A DNA stretch of 64,000 nt, from contig NC_052613.1 of assembly GCF_016545825.1 (NCBI RefSeq), forward strand, positions 40,902,112-40,966,111, in the 5' to 3' direction. A program made the translations under genes and the position numbers. How positions within the stretch are numbered: the first letter of the stretch is position 1; the number at the start of each line of letters is the position of its first letter. The DNA is from Eucalyptus grandis (taxonomy: Eukaryota > Streptophyta > Magnoliopsida > Myrtales > Myrtaceae). Under the pieces are notes generated by a model that saw only the letters and a program-made list of their open reading frames with translations, made no database searches and was not told where the DNA came from. Positions 32,131 through 44,100 of this stretch are shown here, piece by piece.

Positions 32131-33276
32131 TACCAATTGTTTCTAAGCTTTAGAGGACCCGACACTCGCATTAGACACAGTGACTTCCTCTACCATAGCT
32201 TAACTTATGTTGGGATCTATGTCTTTCGAGATCGAAAAGCTACGTGTCGGTGAAAGGATTGACGGATTGCTTCAATGAGCGATCGACGACTCCAAGATCT
32301 ACACACCTATCTTCTTTCGAACTTATGTTTCAAGCCCATGTGCTTTTGCGAGCTCGTGCATATTGTAGAATAATCCAAATCAAAAGGCAATAAAGCGGTC
32401 CTTCACCCGCGACAAGGCCCAAGTGAGGCTAGCCTCGCCCGAATCTGGGAGAAGCCACCTTGCTCGTGACCCTCGCCAACCACTACAAGGAATCCAATGA
32501 GGAAGAAGAGGAAAAAGAAAAGAAAAAGGAAAGATTAATTAAAAAATTGGAAAAATTAAAAATAAAAATAAAAATTGTCGTGCCAACATTAGTCAAACGG
32601 TCGACGTCCACATTAGTGCCGGCCGATCAAAATTAATCGGATGAATTGAATTGATATCAATGTAAAAAATTTATGATTGAATTAATTTAATTAAAATATT
32701 TATAATTGAATTAATATCAATACTATATATTTAGGGCTTTATTGATCATTTTTCATAGCTATCGCATCAACAAACAAACAAACGGAGAAAATTATGGAGA
32801 TGCAAGTGCCCTGAGCGCCGGCCGACAGAAGCACGTGATCATCATCTTTTAACGAGAAAATGAATGATTGGATAGCCTCATTGATGACATGGAAGTGATA
32901 GGCGGTAATTCCACTAGGGCATCTACTTTCGGAAAAGGATGGAATCTCCCTTTTTTTTCTTTTGTACGTTGGCTTACGGTAAAGCGCCAGTGAGAGCATT
33001 AAATTCCAAAAAAAGAAAAAAGGCCTATTGACTTATGTCTTTGGTCGGTGCTTAAATCATGTCACGGTGTTGTCGTTATACTTAGACAATCGAAAATGAC
33101 TGAAGTGCCATATTAGATAAATTCGATGGGACTTAGCTGAAATCTTTTATTGCATTTTTTCTGATAAGTTTAAGATTACATTGATACAATTAAAGAGTTT
33201 ATACCTTCGTAGTTTCAAATTTCGTTATAACTATTTTGAACTTTCCAACACTCCATTACTTTGTTAATGGAGAAAA
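32131..33276 (+). repeat. Array unit 2
   Basis: 1146 bp. The TIR fragment reads YQLFLSFRGPDTRIRHSDFL, then YHSLTYVGIYVFRDRKATCR and a stop. One frame further, ERIDGLLQ and IDDSKIYTPIFFRTYVSSP continue, and HIVE is followed by TAA. These breaks are common to units 2-10. A 62-codon plus frame rich in Glu/Lys and an 86-codon minus frame (32739-32999) occupy the rest; I give them no function. It ends with the variant ATAACTATTTTG shared with unit 3. Confidence 0.95.
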
Positions 33277-34423
33277 TACCAATTGTTTCTAAGCTTTAGA
33301 GGACCCGACACTCGCATTAGACACAGTGACTTCCTCTACCATAGCTTAACTTATGTTGGGATCTATGTCTTTCGAGATCGAAAAGCTACGTGTCGGTGAA
33401 AGGATTGACGGATTGCTTCAATGAGCGATCGACGACTCCAAGATCTACACACCTATCTTCTTTCGAACTTATGTTTCAAGCCCATGTGCTTTTGCGAGCT
33501 CGTGCATATTGTAGAATAATCCAAATCAAAAGGCAATAAAGCGGTCCTTCACCCGCGACAAGGCCCAAGTGAGGCTAGCCTCGCCCGAATTTGGGAGAAG
33601 CCACCTTGCTCGTGACCCTCGCCAACCACTACAAGGAATCCAATGAGGAAGAAGAGGAAAAAGAAAAGAAAAAGGAAAGATTAATTAAAAAATTGGAAAA
33701 ATTAAAAATAAAAATAAAAATTGTCGTGCCAACATTAGTCAAACGGTCGACGTCCACATTAGTGCCGGCCGATCAAAATTAATCGGATGAATTGAATTGA
33801 TATCAATGTAAAAAAATTTATGATTGAATTAATTTAATTAAAATATTTATAATTGAATTAATATCAATACTATATATTTAGGGCTTTATTGATCATTTTT
33901 CATAGCTATCGCATCAACAAACAAACAAACGGAGAAAATTATGGAGATGCAAGTGCCCTGAGCGCCGGCCGACAGAAGCACGTGATCATCATCTTTTAAC
34001 GAGAAAATGAATGATTGGATAGCCTCATTGATGACATGGAAGTGATAGGCGGTAATTCCACTAGGGCATCTACTTTCGGAAAAGGATGGAATCTCCTTTT
34101 TTTTTTTTTTGTACGTTGGCTTACGGTAAAGCGCCAGTGAGAGCATTAAATTCCAAAAAAAGAAAAAAGGCCTATTGACTTATGTCTTTGGTCGGTGCTT
34201 AAATCATGTCACGGTGTTGTCGTTATACTTAGACAATCGAAAATGACTGAAGTGCCATATTAGATAAATTCGATGGGACTTAGCTGAAATCTTTTATTGC
34301 ATTTTTTCTGATAAGTTTAAGATTACATTGATACAATTAAAGAGTTTATACCTTCGTAGTTTCAAATTTCGTTATAACTATTTTGAACTTTCCAACACTC
34401 CATTACTTTGTTAATGGAGAAAA
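33277..34423 (+). repeat. Array unit 3
   Basis: 1147 bp and nearly identical to unit 2, including CTATTTTG near the end, so units 2 and 3 are a recent pair. The minus frame of 86 codons is open (33886-34146). Confidence 0.95.
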
Positions 34424-35602
34424 TACCAATTGTTTCTAAGCTTTAGAGGACCCGACACTCGCATTAGACACAGTGACTTCCTCTACCATAGCTTAACTTA
34501 TGTTGGGATCTATGTCTTTCGAGATCGAAAAGCTACGTGTCGGTGAAAGGATTGACGGATTGCTTCAACGAGCGATCGACGACTCCAAGATCTACACACC
34601 TATCTTCTTTCGAACTTATGTTTCAAGCCCATGTGCTTTCGTGAGCTCATGCATATTGTAGAATAATCCAAATCAAAAGGCAATAAAGCGGTCCTTCACC
34701 CGCGACAAGGCCCAAGTGAGGCTAGCCTCGCCCGAATCTGGGAGAAGCCACCTTGCTCGTGACCCTCGCCAGCCACTACAAGGAATCCAATGAGGAAGAA
34801 GAGGAAAAAGAAAAGAAAAAGGAAAGATTAATTAAAAAATTAGAAACATTAAAAATAAAAATAAAAATTGTCGTGCCAACATTAGTCAAACGGTCGACGT
34901 CCACATTAGTGCCGGCCGATAAAATTAATCGGATGAATTGAATTGATATCAATGTAAAAATTTATGATTGAATTAATTTAATTAAAATATTTATAATTGA
35001 ATTAATATCAATACTATATATTTAGGGCTTTGTTGATCATTTTTCATAGCTATCGCATCAACAAACAAACAAACGGAGAAAATTATGGAGATGCAAGTGC
35101 CCTGAGCGCCGGCCGACAGAAGCACGTGATCATCATCTTTTAACGAGAAAATGAATGATTGGATAGCCTCATTGATGACATGGAAGTGACAGGCGGTAAT
35201 TCCACTAGGGCATCTACTTTCGGAAAAGGATGGATTCTCCCTTTTTTTTCTTTTGTACGTTGGCTTACGGTAAAGCGCCAGTGAGAGCATTAAAATCCAA
35301 AAAAAGAAAAAAGGCCTATTGACTTATGTCTTTGGTCGGTGCTTAAAACATGTCACGGTGTTGTCATTATACTTAGACAATCGAAAATGACTGAAGTGCC
35401 ATATTAGATAAATTCGACGGGACTTAGCTGAAATCTTTTATTGCATTATTTCTGATAAGTTTAAGATTACATTGATACAATTAAAGAGTTTATACCTTCG
35501 TAGTTTCAAATTTCGTTATAACAATTTTGAACTTTCCAACACTCCATTACTTTGTTAATGGAGCAAATACCAATTGTTTTTTTTTTTTTGGTAAAGAACA
35601 AA
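34424..35602 (+). repeat. Array unit 4 with 3'-end micro-insertion
   Basis: 1179 bp; the extra length is a 19-bp insertion plus a 16-bp duplication at 35564-35614. The minus frame is extended to 99 codons (34991-35290) because of a changed start context. One base is missing in the CCGGCCGAT(C)AAAATT segment, shared with unit 5. Confidence 0.95.
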
Positions 35603-35614
35603 TACCAATTGTTT
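35564..35614 (-). mobile_element. 19-bp poly-A-tailed micro-insertion with 16-bp target duplication
   Basis: CAAATACCAATTGTTT occurs at 35564-35579 and again at 35599-35614. Between them lies T10 followed by GGTAAAGAA, which on the minus strand reads TTCTTTACC plus a poly-A tail. All other units have a single copy of the flanking word, so this is an insertion. Confidence 0.8.
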
Positions 35615-36745
35615 CTAAGCTTTAGAGGACCCGACACTTGCATTAGACACAGTGACTTCCTCTACCATAGCTTAACTTATGTTGGGATCTATGTCTTTCG
35701 AGATCGAAAAGCTACGTGTCGGTGAAAGGATTGACGGATTGCTTCAACGAGCGATCGACGACTCCAAGATCTACACACCTATCTTCTTTCGAACTTATGT
35801 TTCAAGCCCATGTGCTTTTGTGAGCTCATGCATATTGTAGAATAATCCAAATCAAAAGGCAATAAAGCGGTCCTTCACCCACGACAAGGCCCAAGTGAGG
35901 CTAGCCTCGCCCGAATCTGGGAGAAGCCACCTTGCTCGTGACCCTCGCTAGCCTCTACAAGGAATCCAATGAGGAAGAAGAGGAAAAAGAAAAGAAAAAG
36001 GAAAGATTAATTAAAAAATTAGAAAAATTAAAAATAAAAATAAAAATTGTCGTGCCAACATTAGTCAAACGGTCGACGTCCACATTAGTGCCGGCCGATA
36101 AAATTAATCGGATGAATTGAATTGTTATCAATGTAAAAAATTTATGATTGAATTAATTTAATTAAAATATTTATAATTGAATTAATATCAATACTATATA
36201 TTTAGGGCTTTATTGATCATTTTTCATAGCTATCGCACCAACAAACAAACAAACGGAGAAAATTATGGTGATGCAAGTGCCCTGAGCGCCGGCCGACAGA
36301 AGCACGTGATCATCATCTTTTTAACGAGAAAATGAATGATTGGATAGCCTCATTGATGACATGGAAGTGATAGGCGGTAATTCCACTAGGGCATCTACTT
36401 TCGGAAAAGGATGGATTCTCCCATTTTTTCTTTTGTACGTTGGCTTACGGTAAAGCGCCAGTGAGAGCATTAAATTCCAAAAAAGAAAAAGGCCTATTGA
36501 CTTATGTCTTTGGTCGGTGCTTAAATCATGTCACGGTGTATTCGTTATACTTAGACAATCGAAAATGACTGAAGTGCCATATTAGATAAATTCGACGGGA
36601 CTTAGCTGAAATCTTTTATTGCATTATTTTTGATAAGTTTAAGATTGCATTGATACAATTAAAGAGTTTATACCTTCGTAGTTTCAAATTTCGTTATAAC
36701 AATTTCCAACTTTCCAACACTCCATTACTTTGTTAATGGAGCAAA
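35603..36745 (+). repeat. Array unit 5
   Basis: 1143 bp. It has an extra T in CATCTTTTTAACG near 36317, which breaks the minus frame. Near its end it carries GTGTATTCG in place of GTGTTGTCG and the variant CAATTTCCAAC shared with unit 6. Confidence 0.95.
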
Positions 36746-37893
36746 TACCAATTGTTTCTAAGCTTTAGAGGACCCGACACTCGCATTAGACACAGTGACT
36801 TCCTCTACCATAGCTTAACTTATGTTGGGATCTATGTCTTTCGAGATCGAAAAGCTACGTGTCGGTGAAAGGATTGACGGATTGCTTCAACGAGCGATCG
36901 ACGACTCCAAGATCTACACACCTATCTTCTTTCGAACTTATGTTTCAAGCCCATGTGCTTCTGTGAGCTCGTGCATATTGTAGAATAATCCAAATCAAAA
37001 GGCAATAAAGCGGTCCTTCACCCGCGACAAGGCCCAAGTGAGGCTAGCCTCGCTCGAATCTGGGAGAAGCCACCTTGCTCGTGACCCTCGCCAGCCACTA
37101 CAAGGAATCCAATGAGGAAGAAGAGGAAAAAGAAAAGAAAAAGGAAAGATTAATTAAAAAATTGGAAAAATTAAAAATAAAAATAAAAATTTTCGTGCCA
37201 ACGTTAGTCAAACGGTCGACGTCCACATCAGTGCCGGCCGATCAAAATTAATCGGATGAATTGAATTGTTATCAATGTAAAAAAATTTATGATTGAATTA
37301 ATTTAATTAAAATATTTATAATTGAATTAATATCAATACTATATATTTAGGGCTTTATTGATCATTTTTCATAGCTATCGCACCAACAAACAAACAAACG
37401 GAGAAAATTATGGTGATGCAAGTGCCCTGAGCGCCGGCCGACAGAAGCACGTGATCATCATCTTTTAACGAGAAAATGAATGATTGGATAGCCTCATTGA
37501 TGACATGGAAGTGATAGGCGGTAATTCCACTAGGGCATCTACTTTCGGAAAAGGATGGATTCTCCCTTTTTTTTCTTTTGTACGTTGGCTTACGGTAAAG
37601 CGCCAGTGAGAGCATTAAATTCCAAAAAAAAAAAAAAAAGGCCTATTGACTTATGTCTTTGGTCGGTGCTTAAATCATGTCACGGTGTTTCGTTATACTT
37701 AGACAATCGAAAATGACTGAAGTGCCATATTAGATAAATTCGACGGGACTTAGCTGAAATCTTTTATTGCATTATTTTTGATAAGTTTAAGATTGCATTG
37801 ATACAATTAAAGAGTTTATACCTTCGTAGTTTCAAATTTCGTTATAACAATTTCCAACTTTCCAACACTCCATTACTTTGTTAATGGAGCAAA
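36746..37893 (+). repeat. Array unit 6
   Basis: 1148 bp. It shares CAATTTCCAAC, ATTTTTGATAAG, GATTGCATTG and the change CACCAACAAAC with unit 5, marking these as a recent pair. The minus frame is open (37355-37615). A run of 16 A follows at about 37624. Confidence 0.95.
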
Positions 37894-39040
37894 TACCAAT
37901 TGTTTCTAAGCTTTAGAGGACCCGACACTCGCATTAGACACAGTGACTTCCTCTACCATAGCTTAACTTATGTTGGGATCTATGTCTTTCGAGATCGAAA
38001 AGCTACGTGTCGGTGAAAGGATTGACGGATTGCTTCAACGAGCGATCGACGACTCCAAGATCTACACACCTATCTTCTTTCGAACTTATGTTTCAAGCCC
38101 ATGTGCTTTTGTGAGCTCGTGCATATTGTAGAATAATCCAAATCAAAAGGCAATAAAGCGGTCCTTCACCCGCGACAAGGCCCAAGTGAGGCTAGCCTCG
38201 CCTGAATCTGGGAGAAGCCACCTTGCTCGTGACCCTCGCTAGCCTCTACAAGGAATCCAATGAGGAAGAAGAGGAAAAAGAAAAGAAAAAGGAAAGATTA
38301 ATTAAAAAATTGGAAAAATTAAAAATAAAAATAAAAATTGTCGTGCCAACATTAGTCAAACGGTCGACGTCCACATTAGTGCCGGCCGATTAAAATTAAT
38401 CGGATGAATTGAATTGATATCAATGTAAAAAAATTTATGATTGAATTAATTTAATTAAAATATTTACAATTGAATTAATATCAATACTATATATTTAGGG
38501 CTTTATTGATCATTTTCATAGCTATCGCACCAACAAACAAACAAACGGAGAAAATTATGGAGATGCAAGTGCCCTGAGCGCCGGCCGACAGAAGCACGTG
38601 ATCATCATCTTTTAACGAGAAAATGAATGATTGGATAGCCTCATTGATCACATGGAAGTGACAGGCGGTAATTCCACTAGGGCATCTACTTTCGGAAAGG
38701 ATGGATTCTCCCTCTTTTTTTTCTTTTGTACGTTGGCTTACGGTAAAGCGCCAGTGAGAGCATTAAATTCCAAAAAAAGAAAAAAGGCATATTGACTTAT
38801 GTCTTTGGTCGGTGCTTAAATCATGTCACGGTGTTGTCGTTATACTTAGACACTCGAAAATGACTGAAGTGCCATATTAGATAAATTCGACGGGACTTAG
38901 CTAAAATCTTTTATTGCACTTTTTCTGATAAGTTTAAGATTACATTGATACAATTAAAGAGTTTATACCTTCGTAGTTTCAAATTTCGTTATAACAATTT
39001 TGAACTTTCCAACACTCCATTACTTTGTTAATGGAGAAAA
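37894..39040 (+). repeat. Array unit 7
   Basis: 1147 bp. One A is missing in TTCGGAAAGG near 38695, which breaks the minus frame. It carries TCATTGATCACATGG in place of TCATTGATGACATGG. Confidence 0.95.
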
Positions 39041-40188
39041 TACCAATTGTTTCTAAGCTTTAGAGGACCCGACACTCGCATTAGACACAGTGACTTCCTC
39101 TACCATAGCTTAACTTATGTTGGGATCTATGTCTTTCGAGATCGAAAAGCTACGTGTCGGTGAAAGGATTGACGGATTGCTTCAACGAGCGATCGACGAC
39201 TCCAAGATCTACACACCTATCTTCTTTCGAACTTATGTTTCAAGCCCATGTGCTTTTGTGAGCTCGTGCATATTGTAGAATAATCCAAATCAAAAGGCAA
39301 TAAAGCGGTCCTTCACCCGCGACAAGGCCCAAGTGAGGCTAGCCTCGCCCGAATCTGGGAGAAGCCACCTTGCTCGTGACCCTCGCCAGCCACTACAAGG
39401 AATCCAATGAGGAAGAAGAGGAAAAAGAAAAGAAAAAGGAAAGATTAATTTAAAAATTAGAAAAATTAAAAATAAAAATAAAAATTGTCGTGCCAACATT
39501 AGTCAAACGGTCGACGTCCACATTAGTGCCGGCCGATCAAAATTAATCGGATGAATTGAATTGTTATCAATGTAAAAAAATTTATGATTGAATTAATTTA
39601 ATTAAAATATTTATAATTGAATTAATATCAATACTATATATTTAGGGCTTTATTGATCATTTTTCATAGCTATCGCATCAACAAACAAACAAACGGAGAA
39701 AATTATGGAGATGCAAGTGCCCTGAGCGCCGGCCGACAGAAGCACGTGATCATCATCTTTTAACGAGAAGATGAATGATTGGATAGCCTCATTGATGACA
39801 TGGAAGTGATAGGCGGTAATTCCACTAGGGCATCTACTTTCGGAAAAGGATGGATTCTCCTCTCTTTTTTCTTTTGTACGTTGACTTACGGTAAAGCGCC
39901 AGTGAGAGCATTAAATTCCAAAAAAAGAAAAAAGGCCTATTGACTTATGTCTTTGGTCGGTGCTTAAATCATGTCACGGTGTTGTCGTTATACTTAGACA
40001 ATCGAAAATGACTGAAGTGCCATATTAGATAAATTCGACGGGACTTAGCTGAAATCTTTTATTGCAGTATTTCTGATAAGTTTAAGATTACATTGATACA
40101 ATTAAAGAGTTTATACCTTCGTAGTTTCAAATTTCGTTATAACAATTTTGAACTTTCCAACACTCCATTACTTTGTTAATGGAGCAAA
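39041..40188 (+). repeat. Array unit 8
   Basis: 1148 bp. The Glu/Lys plus frame is cut by TAATTTAAAAA near 39448. It carries CGAGAAGATGAATG and TTGACTTACGG as private variants. Confidence 0.95.
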
Positions 40189-41336
40189 TACCAATTGTTT
40201 CTAAGCTTTAGAGGACCCGACACTCGCATTAGACACAGTGACTTCCTCTACCATAGCTTAACTTATGTTGGGATATATGTCTTTCGAGATCGAAAAGCTA
40301 CGTGTCGGTGAAAGGATTGACGGATTGCTTCAACGAGCGATCGACGACTCCAAGATCTACACACCTATCTTCTTTCGAACTTATGTTTCAAGCCCATGTG
40401 CTTTTGTGAGTTCGTGCATATTGTAGAATAATCCAAATCAAAAGGCAATAAAGCGGTCCTTCACCCGCGACAAGGCCCAAGTGAGGCTAGCCTCGCCCGA
40501 ATCTGGGAGAAGCCACCTTGCTCGTGACCCTCGCCAGCCTCTACAAGGAATCCAATGAGGAAGAAGAGGAAAAAGAAAAGAAAAAGGAAAGATTAATTAA
40601 AAAATTAGAAAAATTAAAAATAAAAATAAAAATTGTCGTGCCAACATTAGTCAAACGGTCGACGTCCACATTAGTGCCGGCCGATCAAAATTAATCGGAT
40701 GAATTGAATTGATATCAATGTAAAAAAATTTATGATTGAATTAATTTAATTAAAATATTTATAATTGAATTAATATCAATACTATATATTTAGGGCTTTA
40801 TTGATCATTTTTCATAGCTATCTCACCAACAAACAAACAAACGGAGAAAATTATGGAGATGCAAGTGCCCCGAGCGCCGGCCGACGAAGCACGTGATCAT
40901 CATCTTTTAACGAGAAAATGAATGATTGGATAGCCTCATTGATGACATGGAAGTGACAGGCGGTAATTCCACTAGGGCATCTACTTTCGGAAAAGGATGG
41001 ATTCTCCCTTTTTTTTTTCTTTTGTACGTTGGCTTACGGTAAAGCACCAGTGAGAACATTAAATTCCAAAAAAAGAAAAAAGGCCTATTCACTTATGTCT
41101 TTGGTCGGTGCTTAAATCATGTCACGGTGTTGTCGTTATACTTAGACAATCGAAAATGACTGAAGTGCCATATTAGATAAATTCGACGGGACTTCGCTGA
41201 AATCTTTTATTGCATTATTTCTGATAAGTTTAAGATTACATTGATACAATTAAAGAGTTTATACCTTCGTATTTTCAAATTTCGTTATAACAATTTTGAA
41301 CTTTCCAACACTCCATTACTTTGTTAATGGAGAAAA
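40189..41336 (+). repeat. Array unit 9
   Basis: 1148 bp. Private changes include GGGATATATGTC, CCCCGAGCGCC and CCGACGAAGCACG (two bases lost), with AGCACCAGTGAGAAC near the minus-frame start. Confidence 0.95.
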
Positions 41337-42437
41337 TACCAATTGTTTCTAAGCTTTAGAGGACCCGACACTCGCATTAGACACAGTGACTTCCTCTACC
41401 ATAGCTTAACTTATGTTGGGATCTATGTCTTTCGAGATCGAAAAGCTACGTGTCGGTGAAAGGATTGACGGATTGCTTCAACGAGCGATCGACGACTCCA
41501 AGATCTACACACCTATCTTCTTTCGAACTTATGTTTCAAGCCCATGTGCTTTTGTGAGCTCGTGCATATTGTAGAATAATCCAAATCAAAAGGCAATAAA
41601 GCGGTCCTTCACCCGCGACAAGGCCCAAGTGAGGCTAGCCTCGCCCGAATCTGGGAGAAGCCACCTTGCTCGTGACCCTCGCCAACCACTACAAGGAATC
41701 CAATGAGGAAGAAGAGGAAAAAGAAAATTAAAAGGAAAGATTAATTAAAAAATTAGAAAAATTAAAAATAAAAATAAAATTGTCGTGCCAACATTAGTCA
41801 AACGGTCGACGTCCACATTAGTGCCGGCCGATCAAAATTAATCGGATGAATTGAATTGTTATCAATGTAAAAAATTTATGATTGAATTAATTTAATTAAA
41901 ATATTTACAATTGAATTAATATCAATACTATATATTTAGGGCTTTATTGATCATTTTTCATAGCTATCGCATCAACAAACAAACAAACGGAGAAAATTAT
42001 GGAGATGCAAGTGCCTTGAGCGCCGGCCGACAGAAGCACGTGATCATCATCTTTTAACGAAAAATGAATGATTGGATAGCCTCATTGATGACATGGAAGT
42101 GATAGGCGGTAATTCCACTAGGGCATCTACTTTCGGAAAAGGATGGATTCTCCCTTTTTTTCTTTTGTATGTGGGCTTACGGTAAAGCGCCAGTGAGAGC
42201 ATTAAATTCCAAAAAAAGAAAAAAGGCCTATTGACTTTATGTCTTTTGTCGGTGCTTAAATCATGTTACTGTGTTGTCGTTATACTTAGACAGCCGAAAA
42301 TGACTGAAGTGCCATATTAGATCAATTCGACAGGACTTAGCAGAAATCTTTTATTGTATTTTTTCTGATAAGTTTAAGATTACATTGATTCAATTAAAGA
42401 GTTTATACCTTCATAGTTTCAATCGTTATAACAATTT
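41337..42437 (+). repeat. Array unit 10, last and partial
   Basis: 1101 bp. Its right third is more diverged than inner units (ATGTGGGCTTACGG, GACAGCCGAAAATG, ATCAATTCGACAGG). After ATAACAATTTT it passes directly into spacer block Z copy 2 at 42438. Confidence 0.93.
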
Positions 42438-44100
42438 TAGGATAGATTGTGTAATTATCTTGAAGACATGACAATTTAGGTTTTTCAATCCCATGATCGT
42501 GCTCAACTCAATACAATATATATGCTTGCATTAGACTTGATTCAACTCTAATGGCAAAAACTAAATTACAGTGTAAAGCTTTACAATCCATCTCTATTTC
42601 TGATAAAAAAAATTCAAAAATAATGATTTTTTTCTTCTTTTTTTTTTTGGTAAGTATGATTTTTTTCTTTGTCCTTAGTAAAATCCTTTAAATTATTGAC
42701 AAGGCTTGCAAGTCACATGACTATGGTATTACAAAATTTGACACCTTTGACACTTACTCCATATCACTAGGTCCAAATATATAAAAGAGGAAGTGAAGTG
42801 CTTTTTTATGTATGTAAAAATATCGATCTTTCTAGAACCGGCCCTTTATTTAAAAGTTGTTTTTCATATACAATTAAACTGATATTTGTAACAAGAAACT
42901 TATAGAGCTTAAAGTTTTCAATTAGGATATGCCTTCTCTTTTAGCTCCAGCAGCCCAATCAGGTTGAAATCCACTACTTGAGCCAACATTGCAAATGCCA
43001 AGAACTTTGTATAGTGCGATTCTTTCTATGATTATCTCACTATAGACTAAATAATTATTAGATCTCTTCCAATAGCCATTCTTACACCTTGTGCACATAG
43101 CGCAGTAGACACATGTTCCCCAAAATTATTAACCACGCTTCCAAGTGTTTACAAATAATCATTCGCATAGTTTGTCTCTCACCTAGACAATTGCATTCTC
43201 TCTTTGTACAATCACTTCTTCCATGTGTATACAAATATTTTTGGCACCATTGCTAGCTTTTAGGATCAATACTTAGTAAAGAGATAGATCTCAAGAACGC
43301 TTGATGTGCTTCAATTTTTCTTGTTGCAGGCACTTGATGGCAAGCTCCGTTTAACTTGTGGTTTGTCCTTATAGGCCTCCATAAACAACTCTGTGATTCA
43401 ACTGTTTCCTCACCGTCCCATATCATTTGATTGTTTTACTCGTATAACCACTACTTTTTTTTTCATGACGTGTTGTCGCGACCACCTTCTACAACTCTCA
43501 ACCATTTCATATTCACATATCAAAGAAATGACCTGCTCAGAAACTTTATTTAGAAAAAATCCTAACTATTAAACCGCATCACTGACCTCCCTCCTCTTTT
43601 TCTTTAAGGTAGCAATTTTACGTTCATATGAAATATCCTAATTAACTACTCCTGGTCAAACATTCCTATTTGGCTCCTTTGTTTCAACCATCCGATTTGA
43701 GTTGAAACGCAGAATGAGTTTCATTTTCATCACATGAAAAAGGAACTTTAAGAAAGAGTAGTTAGAGATCATCAGTAAATGAAAAAAAAATCGAAATGAT
43801 AAGGAGAGGGAGTAGAAATTGGAGCTTACAAATTCAGTACAATGCTGCGAGACCTACTATACTGTTGGCAATTTATTTGCCATACTTGTAAAATTTCAGA
43901 GAATGTGGTTATTCACTATTTCATTTCAAAGTCGGTAAATTTCCAATGGTGTCGTTAAGTTTGATAAGTCATCTAACAATCAAATTGACGGTCATGCTTT
44001 CTTTTAGGGACTGTACTGGATATTTTGGTTGGCCGGATCCGCCTCTGTGGGGACCAGCTAACATTAATAAAAAAAGAGAAAAAAGGTGAAAAAGTCAAAG
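42438..44100. repeat. Spacer block Z, copy 2
   Basis: Collinear with 27606-28930, starting at AGGATAGATTGTG. The copies differ by many small changes. The minisatellite-bearing part of copy 1 is absent. No gene is supported. Confidence 0.8.
42623..42669 (-). mobile_element. Second 19-bp poly-A-tailed micro-insertion with 14-bp target duplication
   Basis: ATGATTTTTTTCTT occurs at 42623-42636 and 42656-42669. Between them is a C, T11 and GGTAAGT, which on the minus strand reads ACTTACC plus poly-A. Z copy 1 lacks it near 27795. Confidence 0.75.

Noticed and set aside
33591..33782. Glu/Lys-rich plus-strand frame as a coiled-coil gene
   Set aside because: It is low-complexity A-rich sequence repeated in every array unit and broken in units 1 and 8; no start context or homology.
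31134..41720. CRISPR-like or regular short repeat array
   Set aside because: The repeats are kilobase tandem units in a plant genome without spacers.
30797..42437. Centromeric satellite
   Set aside because: The period of about 1147 bp, only ten units and an origin in a TIR gene remnant speak for a local tandem duplication.
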